From an uncultured Actinomycetes bacterium (lineage in GTDB: Bacteria > Actinomycetota > Actinomycetes > Nanopelagicales > Nanopelagicaceae): a stretch of DNA of 24,547 nucleotides. The notes beneath the pieces were generated by a model, which saw only the letters and a list, made by a program, of their open reading frames with translations, searched no databases and had not been told where the DNA came from. The position numbers and the translations under genes are program-made. Shown here piece after piece: positions 6,806 through 14,525 of the stretch. The stretch spans positions 1 through 24,547 of the forward strand of contig CAIJOE010000142.1 of the NCBI GenBank assembly GCA_903822245.1, in the 5' to 3' direction. Position 1 is the first letter of the stretch; each line of letters starts with the position of its first letter.

Positions 6806-8404
6806 GTGGCTGTAACTCGTGCGCTCAAAAACAGTAAGACTGCGAAAAAGACTGCAGCCAAGAAAACTGTTGCTAAAAAAGCGCCAGCCAAAAAAGTTGT
6901 TGCAAAGAAGCTGGCCAAGGTAGTTAAGAAGGCGCCAGTAAAGCCAGTAAAGATTGCGTTAAAAACTGACCTAACTGCAAAAGATGTGCAGATGATTGTT
7001 GATGCAAAGAATGCATCTATTGGTCTTAAAGACCTTTTGGCCGAGGCTGAATCTCGTGGAATCACTTCAATTAATCGGATTCCTAAAAAGGTTGATAAGG
7101 ATCTAGTTGATGAGATTCGAGTTCTAAATATTGATGTGCCAAAGATGGGCGATAAGTTAAAGAAGCTTGGCCTTGGATCGCCATATCGCATGCTTAAGAA
7201 GACTGAACTTGCATTAATTGCCCCGCCACCTGCTCCAGTAATGAGCAAGGCAGAGATAAAGGCTGCAAAGACTGCAGTACTTAAAATCGATGGTGAAGAA
7301 GTCGAACTAGAAGAAGTCGAGCTTGAAGATCTTGATTCGCTAGTTGAAGACGTTAAAGAGATTATTGAAGAAGAGAAAGAAAATGAGATTCGTGTCGTTA
7401 ATGTTGCAGAAGAATCCACTAATGAAGCCAACGCCTTCACCATCAAGGATTCTGAGGAAGATGATGCTCCAGCCCAGACTGTTCTAACGGCTGGCGCAAC
7501 TGCTGACCCGGTAAAGGACTACCTAAAGCTAATTGGCCGCGTGCCACTTCTAAATGCCGAGATGGAAGTTGATCTTTCTCTACGCGTTGAAGCGGGCCTC
7601 TTTGCCGATGAGATCATCACCCACGAAAAGAAGATTGATAAGAAGTACAAGCGCGAGTTAGAGCAACTTGTTCTAGATGGCAAGCGCGCAAAGAACCACC
7701 TACTTGAGGCAAACCTTCGTCTAGTTGTTTCACTTGCTAAGCGTTATACCGGTCGTGGAATGTTGTTCCTAGACCTAATTCAAGAGGGAAACCTTGGGCT
7801 TATTCGTGCAGTAGAAAAGTTTGACTACACAAAGGGTTACAAGTTCTCAACCTATGCCACCTGGTGGATTCGCCAAGCGATCACTCGCGCGATGGCAGAT
7901 CAGGCACGAACAATTCGTATTCCAGTTCACATGGTTGAAGTCATCAACAAGTTGGCTCGTGTTCAACGCCAGATGTTGCAAGATCTAGGACGCGAACCGA
8001 CCCCAGAGGAATTAGCTAAAGAACTTGATATGACACCTGAGAAGGTTGTTGAGGTTCAAAAGTATGGCCGCGAACCAATCTCACTTCACACCCCACTTGG
8101 CGAAGAAGGAGATTCAGAGTTCGGTGACTTGATCGAAGACTCTGAGGCCATTGTTCCGGCAGATGCTGTTTCTTTCACGCTGCTTCAAGAACAACTTCAT
8201 TCAGTACTTGGAACACTTTCAGAGCGTGAAGCTGGCGTTGTCAAGATGCGCTTTGGTCTCACCGATGGGCAACCAAAGACTCTTGATGAAATTGGCAAGG
8301 TCTATAGCGTTACCCGCGAAAGAATCCGCCAAATTGAATCAAAGACGATGTCCAAACTTCGCCACCCATCTAGATCACAAGTTCTACGCGATTACTTAGA
8401 TTAA
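6806..8404 (+). CDS. sigA: Primary RNA polymerase sigma factor (SigA/HrdB/RpoD)
   Basis: The housekeeping sigma-70 subunit, directing RNA polymerase to most promoters. The GTG start has AAAGGA (6794-6799) six bases upstream and gives 532 residues, close to mycobacterial SigA. Residues 1-55 are a Lys/Ala-rich basic tail, as in actinobacterial HrdB. A folded stretch (about 60-135) may correspond to region 1.1, followed by an acidic Glu-rich linker (about 150-205). Region 1.2 begins at DPVKDYLKLIGRVPLL (about 234). Region 2 (about 300-370) contains EGNLGLIRAVEKFDY and the -10 recognition helix KFSTYATWWIRQAITRA. Region 4 ends with the helix-turn-helix VTRERIRQIESKTMSKLRHP that reads the -35. A CDGSH gene follows after 13 bp. 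Confidence 0.97.
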   Translation: MAVTRALKNSKTAKKTAAKKTVAKKAPAKKVVAKKLAKVVKKAPVKPVKIALKTDLTAKDVQMIVDAKNASIGLKDLLAEAESRGITSINRIPKKVDKDLVDEIRVLNIDVPKMGDKLKKLGLGSPYRMLKKTELALIAPPPAPVMSKAEIKAAKTAVLKIDGEEVELEEVELEDLDSLVEDVKEIIEEEKENEIRVVNVAEESTNEANAFTIKDSEEDDAPAQTVLTAGATADPVKDYLKLIGRVPLLNAEMEVDLSLRVEAGLFADEIITHEKKIDKKYKRELEQLVLDGKRAKNHLLEANLRLVVSLAKRYTGRGMLFLDLIQEGNLGLIRAVEKFDYTKGYKFSTYATWWIRQAITRAMADQARTIRIPVHMVEVINKLARVQRQMLQDLGREPTPEELAKELDMTPEKVVEVQKYGREPISLHTPLGEEGDSEFGDLIEDSEAIVPADAVSFTLLQEQLHSVLGTLSEREAGVVKMRFGLTDGQPKTLDEIGKVYSVTRERIRQIESKTMSKLRHPSRSQVLRDYLD

Positions 8405-8417
8405 GAACTAGTTTGGC

Positions 8418-8603
8418 ATGAGCGAAAATCCGAAGATCTTTATAAATCCGAAAAGCGGTTCATTGCGGTTTACCGGAACGGCTGATTTTGTTGATGCCCA
8501 AGGCAATGTCTTGGAAACCAAGACAGACTTCAAATTGTGTGGATGCGGGCGTTCAAAAGAGAAGCCATTTTGCGATGGCTCTCACAAGGAATTACTTAAT
8601 TAA
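8418..8603 (+). CDS. CDGSH iron-sulfur domain protein
   Basis: A 61-residue soluble protein with the complete 3Cys-1His 2Fe-2S motif: C41, C43, C52 and H56, in CGCGRSKEKPFCDGSH. Proteins of this family (mitoNEET-like; small bacterial versions consist of a single domain) bind a redox-active, pH-labile cluster. Their bacterial role is poorly known, with electron transfer, cluster transfer and redox sensing all suggested. The N-terminal half forms short strands (ADFVDAQGNVLETKTDFKLC) that fit the family beta-cap. It starts 13 bp after sigA with no strong ribosome site and probably shares its transcript. Its stop codon abuts the stop of the convergent DUF7455 gene with no base between. Confidence 0.9.
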   Translation: MSENPKIFINPKSGSLRFTGTADFVDAQGNVLETKTDFKLCGCGRSKEKPFCDGSHKELLN

Positions 8604-8831
8604 TTATTCTGATTCAGTGACAGTTGAGACAGCAGTTAATTTGCTTGTCTCATCTTGAATAGCTTTAACAACTGGCTTTAGCTTTTCAGCATATTCCTTT
8701 GCGTGGTGACCACAGAAAAGAAGTTCTCCGCCATTTAGCAAGGTTGCACGAACATAAGCTTGTGCTCCGCAACGATCGCAACGATCGACAGCATTGAGCG
8801 GGGTTTGTTCGAGAATCAATTGCTCGGTCAT
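8604..8831 (-). CDS. DUF7455 zinc-ribbon-like protein
   Basis: A 75-residue protein of an actinobacteria-restricted family found near the primary sigma factor gene. Four likely metal ligands are visible: C18 and C21 (RCDRCGAQA), then C40 and H43 (LLFCGHHAKEYAEKL), a CxxC...CxxH zinc-binding arrangement. A helical tail follows (KLKPVVKAIQDETSKL). The function is unknown; small size and zinc ribbon suggest nucleic-acid or protein binding. The ATG has a strong ribosome site (AAGGAG within 8834-8842, minus strand). It is divergent from parE, so both may be controlled from the palindrome-rich region between them. Confidence 0.85.
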   Translation of the reverse strand: MTEQLILEQTPLNAVDRCDRCGAQAYVRATLLNGGELLFCGHHAKEYAEKLKPVVKAIQDETSKLTAVSTVTESE

Positions 8832-8900
8832 TTCGCTCCTTCTTCTACCTGTAGGTCGTTCACCTAGGGGAACATCAAACCATTAAACCTTTATTCCCCG

Positions 8901-8934
8901 CACGCTAAAATAGTTATTTTCACGCTCGGGCGTG
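8901..8934. repeat. Nested inverted and direct repeats between DUF7455 gene and parE
   Basis: AAAATA-GT-TATTTT (8907-8920) is a near-perfect palindrome. It is followed without a gap by CACGC-TCGG-GCGTG (8921-8934), a 5-bp stem with a four-base loop. CACGCT also occurs at 8901-8906, exactly 20 bp before its second copy, so the two copies lie two helical turns apart. These features fit operator-like DNA for the divergent genes on either side. No regulator family could be assigned. Confidence 0.6.
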
Positions 8935-8962
8935 TCATAAATCGCAATATATTTGCTCATTT

Positions 8963-8991
8963 TTGATCCGAATCCCTAGATATTAATTAAT
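8963..8991 (+). promoter_or_regulatory. Candidate promoter of parE
   Basis: TTGATC (8963-8968) and ATTAAT (8986-8991) are 17 bp apart. Initiation would fall near 8998-9001, at a GTG that opens the parE frame 17 codons before the start suggested by family alignment. Either a leaderless, extended ParE or a leader of about 50 bases is possible. The region is AT-rich, so the -10 match could be chance. Confidence 0.3.
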
Positions 8992-9051
8992 TGCTGCAAA
9001 GTGATCACATTTACCCTAAATTGTCGGCAACTGGCGATAACCTTCACCTCC

Positions 9052-11124
9052 GTGGCTACTGATGATCTAACTTCGACTACCGATAATGGCTATAACGCCA
9101 AAGATCTCGCCGTTCTTGAAGGCCTAGATGCGGTTCGCAAACGCCCAGGTATGTATATCGGAACAACCGATTCTCGTGGTCTTATGCATTGCCTCTGGGA
9201 AATTATTGATAACTCGGTAGATGAAGCACTTGCTGGACATTGCAAGAATATTGAAATTAATCTCGAATCAGATGGTTCGGTAGAAGTTCACGATGATGGT
9301 CGTGGTATTCCAGTTGATAAGGAACCAAAGACAGGTCTAACTGGTGTGGAAGTTGTCATGACAAAGCTTCACGCAGGTGGAAAATTTGGCGGTGGATCAT
9401 ATGCAGCCTCTGGCGGCCTTCACGGCGTTGGTGCTTCAGTTGTAAACGCCTTGTCTTCTCGACTTGACGTTGAAGTTGATCGCAATGGCAAGATTTATTG
9501 GATGTCTTTCCAGCGCGGAAATGCCGGAATCTTCGATGGTGATGGACCGAAGGCACAATTCAAAGAAAATTCTGGTCTTCGCGTAATTGGAAAAGTTTCA
9601 GCCAAAGTTACTGGAACGCGAATTAAGTATTGGGCCGATCGCCAGATCTTCCTCAAAGAAGCTGAACTTGCAATTGAAGATATATATGCCAGAGCTCGTC
9701 AAACCTCTTTCTTGGTTCCGGGTTTAACCCTGATCGTTAATGACAATCGCACCAAAGCAAAAACTTCGGAAACCTTCTTCCATAAAGGTGGAATTTCTGA
9801 GTTTTGTGCTTTCTTGCAGCCTGATCCAGCACTTGGCGAAGTAATCCGTATTTCAGGTAGTGGTGAATACACCGAAACTGTTCCGGTCCTAGATGAAAAG
9901 GGCCACATGATGCCAACGGAAGTAAATCGTGAGATGGGTGTTGATATCGCGATGCAATGGGGAACGGGGTATGAGACAACCGTGGCCTCTTTTGTAAACA
10001 TCATTTCAACTCCAAAGGGTGGCGCCCATATTCAAGGCTTTGAGCGAGCCATCACTAAGGCATTTAATGATGCGCTTCGTTCAACTAAAACTTTAAAAAA
10101 TAATGAAATCGATGTCATCAAAGATGACGTCCTAGAAGGTCTCACCGCCGTTGTGACAGTTCGCATGTCTGAGCCACAATTTGAAGGTCAAACGAAAGAA
10201 GTTCTGGGAACTGCTGCCGCAACTAAGATTGTTGCCAATGTTGTTTCAGAAGAAATGAAGAATTTCTTCGCCACTACAAAGCGAATTGAGAAGGCAACTG
10301 GAAAAGCAGCTCTTGAAAAAGTTGCCCAAGCATCTAGAACTCGTATCTCAGCTCGCGCTCACAAGGACCTGCAGCGTCGTAAAAATGCACTTGAGAGCTC
10401 ATCACTTCCAACCAAGCTTTCAGATTGCCGTTCCGATGACACCAATCGCACCGAGCTTTATATTGTTGAGGGCGACTCAGCTCTTGGAACTGCAAAGGCA
10501 GCTAGAAATTCTGAGTTCCAGGCAATCTTGCCAATTCGTGGAAAGATTTTGAACGTTCAAAAGGCTTCACTTTCGCAAATGTTAGAAAACAATGAGTGTG
10601 CATCGATTATTCAGGTAATTGGCGCTGGCTCTGGCAAAACCTTCACTTTGGATGATGCAAGGTATGGTCGGGTAATTTTGATGTCTGATGCTGACGTTGA
10701 TGGCGCCCACATTCGCTGCTTACTTTTGACTTTGCTCTCACGCTATATGCGTCCATTAATTGAAGATGGCCGAGTTTTTGCTGCGATGCCACCACTTCAT
10801 AGAATTGAAGTTGTCGGAGGCAAGCGTGGGGAAGTCCACTACACATATTCAGATGATGAGATGAAGAAGATGACTTCAGATTTAACCAAGGCTGGCAAGC
10901 GCTGGAAGGAACCTATTCAGCGATATAAAGGCTTAGGCGAAATGGACGCAGATCAGCTGCGTGAGACCACGATGGATCCAATGCATCGCACCCTACGTCG
11001 AATCACCATGAAGGATGCAACTGCCGCAGAAGCGATGTTCGAACTGCTTATGGGCAACGAAGTAGCACCGCGTAAGGAATTTATTTCAACGGCAGATATT
11101 GCCCGTGATCGGATCGATGCTTAA
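9052..11124 (+). CDS. parE: DNA topoisomerase IV subunit B (ParE, actinobacterial type)
   Basis: The ATPase subunit of type IIA topoisomerase IV, which decatenates daughter chromosomes with ParC. From GTG 9052 it has 690 residues. The GHKL ATPase comes first, with IIDNSVDEALAGH (51-63), DDGRGIP (81-87) and GGLHGVGASVVNA (121-133). A transducer domain follows, then the TOPRIM domain with E473 in VEGDSALG and DADVD (546-550) for magnesium. The C-terminal QRYKGLGEMDADQL is conserved. EGDSALGTAKAAR replaces the GyrB form EGDSAGGSAKQGR, and sigA and parC lie close by, so ParE is preferred to GyrB. Start choice: GTG 9001 is also open and would add 17 residues with little family resemblance; neither start has a clear ribosome site. 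Confidence 0.93.
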   Translation: MATDDLTSTTDNGYNAKDLAVLEGLDAVRKRPGMYIGTTDSRGLMHCLWEIIDNSVDEALAGHCKNIEINLESDGSVEVHDDGRGIPVDKEPKTGLTGVEVVMTKLHAGGKFGGGSYAASGGLHGVGASVVNALSSRLDVEVDRNGKIYWMSFQRGNAGIFDGDGPKAQFKENSGLRVIGKVSAKVTGTRIKYWADRQIFLKEAELAIEDIYARARQTSFLVPGLTLIVNDNRTKAKTSETFFHKGGISEFCAFLQPDPALGEVIRISGSGEYTETVPVLDEKGHMMPTEVNREMGVDIAMQWGTGYETTVASFVNIISTPKGGAHIQGFERAITKAFNDALRSTKTLKNNEIDVIKDDVLEGLTAVVTVRMSEPQFEGQTKEVLGTAAATKIVANVVSEEMKNFFATTKRIEKATGKAALEKVAQASRTRISARAHKDLQRRKNALESSSLPTKLSDCRSDDTNRTELYIVEGDSALGTAKAARNSEFQAILPIRGKILNVQKASLSQMLENNECASIIQVIGAGSGKTFTLDDARYGRVILMSDADVDGAHIRCLLLTLLSRYMRPLIEDGRVFAAMPPLHRIEVVGGKRGEVHYTYSDDEMKKMTSDLTKAGKRWKEPIQRYKGLGEMDADQLRETTMDPMHRTLRRITMKDATAAEAMFELLMGNEVAPRKEFISTADIARDRIDA

Positions 11125-11126
11125 GT

Positions 11127-11156
11127 TCGTATTAGCTATTTAGTTAAGCAATACGA
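11127..11156. terminator. Hairpin between convergent parE and parC (possible bidirectional terminator without T-run)
   Basis: TCGTATT (11127-11133) pairs with AATACGA (11150-11156), and after one bulged A, GCT (11135-11137) pairs with AGC (11147-11149), leaving a nine-base loop. The hairpin covers the whole 19-bp gap and the last codons of parC. Neither strand has a T-run after it, so an intrinsic terminator is not proven. RNA pausing, Rho-dependent ending or 3'-end protection are alternatives. Confidence 0.4.
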
Positions 11157-12640
11157 GTACGGCGAGGTGTTGCAAACTTCTTAGAAGCCTCATCTAATTC
11201 AAGGCTTACCTGGGCCTTTATATTTTCTTCAGAGGATAGAAGCGTCTTTAGCTTGGTCACAATTGCCTTTAATTCCTTAGATTCAGTCTCAAGCTCTAGC
11301 TTGCTCATCTTGGTCAGACGACGAAGTGGCATATCTAGGATGTAAGTGGTCTGCTCATCAGTTAATTTGAAGGCCTTGATTAGTGCGGCTTTAGCTTCGG
11401 TGGCATCTTCTGACCCGCGGATAATCTTGATTACCTTGTCGATATCCACGATTGCCTTTAGCAAACCATCTACAAGCTTTAGACGAGTTTCAGCTTTGCT
11501 TTTGCGAAATTCTGAGCGGCGACGAATGACTTCGATACGGTGATCGATAAAGACTTGAAGTAGTTGCTTTAGGCCAAGAGTAAGCGGCTTTCCTCCAAGT
11601 AAGGCAACGGCATTAATGGAGAATTGATCTTCCATCGGAGTTAACTTGTAGAGCTTTTCTAAGACATCTTCTGGCTCAAAGCCATTCTTTAGTTCAACTA
11701 CAACCTTGGTGCCTTGTTGGCCATCAGAGAGATCTACGATATCTGAGATGCCTTGAATCTTCTTAGCCTTAACTAGGTCGGCAATCTTCTCAACGATCTT
11801 TTCAGGTCCAATGTTGTATGGCAGCTCTGTAATTACTAGACCTTGCTTGCGCGCCGTTACTTTCTCGACAGCTACTGTCGCACGGACCTTAAATGCGCCA
11901 CGGCCTGTTTCATAAGCCTCGGTAATACCTTCTTTGGCCACAATTTCACCGCCGGTAGGAAAATCTGGCCCAGGAACAAACTTCATTAGAGCCTTTAGCG
12001 TTGCCTTTGGGTTTTCAATTAAATGCTTAGTCGCTGCGATTACTTCACCGAGGTTATGGGGTGCCATATTGGTTGCCATTCCAACAGCAATACCAGTAGC
12101 GCCATTAACCAATAGGTTCGGGAAAGCTGCGGGAAGTACTTGTGGCTCAAGGAGTTGGCCGTCGTAGTTGGAACTAAAGTCAACCGTATCCTCATCTGAC
12201 TCATCGACCATAGCCATGGCAGATTGCGCCAATCGCGATTCGGTATAACGCATCGCTGCTGGACCAGCATCTAGTGAACCGAAGTTTCCATGGCCATCAA
12301 TTAGCGGCAAACGCATTGAAAAACTTTGTGCCATTCGCACCATGGCGTCATAGATTGCGCCATCTCCGTGCGGGTGCAACTTACCCATAACTTCACCAAC
12401 AGCGCGGGCGCACTTAACGTGACCCTTGTCTGGGCGAAGCCCCATGTCATTCATCTGATGCAAGATGCGACGTTGTACTGGCTTTAGTCCGTCGCGTGCA
12501 TCTGGAAGAGCGCGTGAATAAATAACAGAATATGCATATTCAAGGAATGACTCCGACATCTCTTGTGAGACGTCGATATCAATTATGCGTCCTGGGTTCT
12601 CTCCTGCTTTAGGGAGAACGGCTTTGGGTGTGCGTGCCAT
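11144..12640 (-). CDS. parC: DNA topoisomerase IV subunit A, lacking the C-terminal beta-pinwheel (short ParC)
   Basis: The DNA-breaking subunit of topoisomerase IV. The winged-helix and tower domains are intact: VQRRILHQMNDMGL (55-68), HPHGDGAIYDAMVRMAQ (89-105), and catalytic Y132 in AAMRYTESRL. The wording around 89-123 is that of actinobacterial ParC, and glycine occupies the position equivalent to E. coli GyrA Ser83. The coiled-coil with the exit-gate region runs to about 485 and the protein stops at residue 498, just after FATPRRTRI. Full-length ParC and GyrA enter the DNA-wrapping C-terminal domain at this point and reach roughly 750-850 residues. The domain cannot lie downstream, because parE ends 19 bp away. 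ATG start; no ribosome site; CAAGAT seven bases upstream (12648-12653). Confidence 0.93.
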   Translation of the reverse strand: MARTPKAVLPKAGENPGRIIDIDVSQEMSESFLEYAYSVIYSRALPDARDGLKPVQRRILHQMNDMGLRPDKGHVKCARAVGEVMGKLHPHGDGAIYDAMVRMAQSFSMRLPLIDGHGNFGSLDAGPAAMRYTESRLAQSAMAMVDESDEDTVDFSSNYDGQLLEPQVLPAAFPNLLVNGATGIAVGMATNMAPHNLGEVIAATKHLIENPKATLKALMKFVPGPDFPTGGEIVAKEGITEAYETGRGAFKVRATVAVEKVTARKQGLVITELPYNIGPEKIVEKIADLVKAKKIQGISDIVDLSDGQQGTKVVVELKNGFEPEDVLEKLYKLTPMEDQFSINAVALLGGKPLTLGLKQLLQVFIDHRIEVIRRRSEFRKSKAETRLKLVDGLLKAIVDIDKVIKIIRGSEDATEAKAALIKAFKLTDEQTTYILDMPLRRLTKMSKLELETESKELKAIVTKLKTLLSSEENIKAQVSLELDEASKKFATPRRTRIA

Positions 12641-12647
12641 GAGCCGT

Positions 12648-12653
12648 ATCTTG
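12648..12653 (-). promoter_or_regulatory. Candidate -10 of a leaderless parC promoter
   Basis: On the minus strand CAAGAT ends seven bases before the parC ATG, inside GGCAAGATACGGCTC. No purine-rich ribosome site precedes the ATG. The same GGCAAGATA string occurs before the phosphatase gene (14512-14520) and in the rplS leader (18467-18475). It is inferred from position and repetition only. Confidence 0.35.
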
Positions 12654-12669
12654 CCAACATAAGTGGTGA

Positions 12670-13560
12670 TTACTTGGGAGCGACAAGCGGTCTAGCGCTA
12701 ATTAATGCCACACATTTGGCTGCCAATGTGGCGCCACTTTCCAAAGCGTCAGATAGATCACCATTTGTTGCCCAGATTTGAATAAATCCAGCGGCAAAGG
12801 CATCTCCAGCTCCAGTGGTATTCACAACGGTTGTTGGATGGGAAGGGATTTGAATTAAATCTCCACCTCGCACCTGACCTAGTGCGCCGTTGGATCCTCT
12901 CTTAATGACCACTGTCTTAACAGTTTTTAATAATTCACCAGCTGCTTCAACTGGATTTGCTTTTCCCGAAATAAATTGTGCTTCTTCTTCATTTAAAATC
13001 AATGCATCCATATAGGAAAGCCACTCATTAACTTTTGAAATTCCAACTTCCATTAAGACCCCAACTGTTGCTGGGTCAAAGATCACTTGCAGATTTTTAG
13101 ATTTAGCAGCCTCGATTATTTCAATTACGCCAGATCTTGAATCTGGATTAATCAAGCTATACCCAGAAATATAAACAGTGGTGAATTGTTTTAGATCTGG
13201 AAGGTCTAAAAGGCCCAGCCCAGAATTAGCCCCAGAATCGGGGAACATGGTTCGCTCACCATCTCTGCCAACAATCACAATTACAACGCCAGTATTTGCG
13301 CCTTTGATTACATTATTTGAATGTTCAACACCAAAGCTATCTAGTTCGGATAAGACTGTTTGACCAGCAGCATCATCACCAACTCTTGCAACTAGAAATG
13401 CCGAGGTGCCGTGAGTGGCTAACCACGAGGCAACATTTGCTGCTGCGCCACCACCTTGGGTTGAGATTTTGGCCCTGGTTTCAAGGCCTTCAGATATTGG
13501 GCGACCAATGACAGCTGTGACATCTAGCATGATGTCACCAATGCAAAGGATCTTTGTCAT
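12670..13560 (-). CDS. psuK: PfkB-family sugar kinase, probable pseudouridine kinase
   Basis: A 296-residue ribokinase/PfkB-fold kinase. The first family signature GGGAAANVASWLATHG (36-51) and the second with the catalytic aspartate (NTTGAGDAFAAGF, D253) are both complete. The anion hole is GAGD. The substrate is inferred from the neighbour: psuG ends ten bases upstream on the same strand. PsuK phosphorylates pseudouridine, and PsuG then splits the product into uracil and ribose 5-phosphate. A ribokinase or adenosine-kinase-like activity cannot be excluded from sequence. The ribosome site is weak (AAGTAAAG), so translation is probably coupled to psuG. parC begins 29 bp downstream and could receive read-through. 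Confidence 0.8.
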   Translation of the reverse strand: MTKILCIGDIMLDVTAVIGRPISEGLETRAKISTQGGGAAANVASWLATHGTSAFLVARVGDDAAGQTVLSELDSFGVEHSNNVIKGANTGVVIVIVGRDGERTMFPDSGANSGLGLLDLPDLKQFTTVYISGYSLINPDSRSGVIEIIEAAKSKNLQVIFDPATVGVLMEVGISKVNEWLSYMDALILNEEEAQFISGKANPVEAAGELLKTVKTVVIKRGSNGALGQVRGGDLIQIPSHPTTVVNTTGAGDAFAAGFIQIWATNGDLSDALESGATLAAKCVALISARPLVAPK

Positions 13561-13570
13561 TTAACTTTAC

Positions 13571-14455
13571 TTAAAGTGCGCAGGCTATTTGGGTGGCTAG
13601 CTGGGTATTGGATTTAATAATGTCAATATTTACCCGCAGTGATTCCCCGTTACTAGAGGAGTGGAAGTACTCGAGAAGAAATGGGGTCACAGCCTTTCCG
13701 CTTATGTGTTCCTTTTCTGCCGCAGCAAGTCCGTCGGCCAAGATCTTGTTGTGAAGAGCTAGATCCATCTGGTTTTCTACCGGGTTTGTCACAACAATCG
13801 CGCAGTTATCAGTCTTTAAATCATGACGGTTATTCCAAATTTCGGCAATTTGGCTTACTGAATCAACTCGGTGTTCAATTTCAAAGCCAGAATCAGTTAA
13901 ATAAAAACCAGGAAACTTATTTGTCTTATAACCAAGGACTGGTACGGCAAAAGACTCTAAGCGCTCAAGAGTGCCCGCGACATCTAAAATTGATTTAACT
14001 CCGGCACAAACAATCACAATTGGTATGTTTGCAAGTGCTAATAAGTCAGCAGATTCATCATATGTGTGACCACGGTGCACTCCGCCAAGACCGCCAGTAG
14101 CAAATACTGAAATTCCAGCAAGCTTTGCGATATGGGCAGTGGCTGCCACGGTAGTTGCAGCACTTTGCTTAGTACTTTCGATGATTGCAAGATCTCTGGT
14201 AGATGCTTTTACAACTAAATCATCGTTAGCAATTCGAGTAAGTTCATCACTTTCAAGGCCAACGTGGATCACACCATCTATTAGAGCAATAGTTGCTGGT
14301 GTCCCACCAAAGGCTCGAACAATTTCTTCAACTTCTTGTGCAACTTCAAGATTTCGAGGCCTTGGCAAACCATGGGAGATAATTGTTGACTCTAAGGCAA
14401 CGATTGGCTTCTTTGCCGCCTTGGCTTGGCTGACTTCTTTGGAATACTTAATCAC
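13571..14455 (-). CDS. psuG: Pseudouridine-5'-phosphate glycosidase
   Basis: Cleaves the C-C glycosidic bond of pseudouridine 5'-phosphate to uracil and ribose 5-phosphate, recycling modified nucleosides from RNA turnover. Family residues are present: E22 in ALESTIISHGLPRP, K83 in VVKASTRDLA, the metal-binding acidic residue D137 in DESADLLAL, and K154 in CAGVKSILD, the lysine position that attacks the sugar. GTG 14455 gives 294 residues, close to the 312 of E. coli. The frame is open further upstream, but that part has no family resemblance and overlaps the divergent gene. TACTGT lies six bases before the GTG (14462-14467) and there is no ribosome site, so a leaderless message is likely. Confidence 0.93.
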   Translation of the reverse strand: MIKYSKEVSQAKAAKKPIVALESTIISHGLPRPRNLEVAQEVEEIVRAFGGTPATIALIDGVIHVGLESDELTRIANDDLVVKASTRDLAIIESTKQSAATTVAATAHIAKLAGISVFATGGLGGVHRGHTYDESADLLALANIPIVIVCAGVKSILDVAGTLERLESFAVPVLGYKTNKFPGFYLTDSGFEIEHRVDSVSQIAEIWNNRHDLKTDNCAIVVTNPVENQMDLALHNKILADGLAAAEKEHISGKAVTPFLLEYFHSSSNGESLRVNIDIIKSNTQLATQIACAL

Positions 14456-14461
14456 CAGCCC

Positions 14462-14519
14462 ACAGTACCCCAGCCTTTGGGCGCGGAGAAAAAATCCTAA
14501 AAGAGAAGTAAGGCAAGAT
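14462..14519. promoter_or_regulatory. Divergent candidate -10 elements for psuG and the phosphatase gene
   Basis: The 70-bp gap between the two start codons holds TACTGT on the minus strand (14462-14467), six bases from the psuG GTG. It also holds CAAGAT on the plus strand (14514-14519), six bases from the phosphatase ATG at 14526. Both spacings suit leaderless initiation. No clear -35 could be assigned on either side. Confidence 0.35.
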
Positions 14520-14525
14520 AGGGCC

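Noticed and set aside
6784..7446. Long minus-strand open frame opposite sigA (220 codons, Ser/Thr-rich)
   Set aside because: It is the antisense of the Lys-, Ala- and Glu-rich N-terminal half of sigA, whose repetitive codons avoid stops in this frame. It has no domain and no ribosome site.
9001..9051. Longer ParE start at GTG 9001
   Set aside because: The added 17 residues do not resemble ParE N-termini. It remains possible if the message is leaderless, so it is noted in the parE entry.
14139..14525. Upstream extension of the phosphatase frame
   Set aside because: It overlaps psuG in antisense, shows no family resemblance, and the ATG at 14526 fits the family N-terminus.
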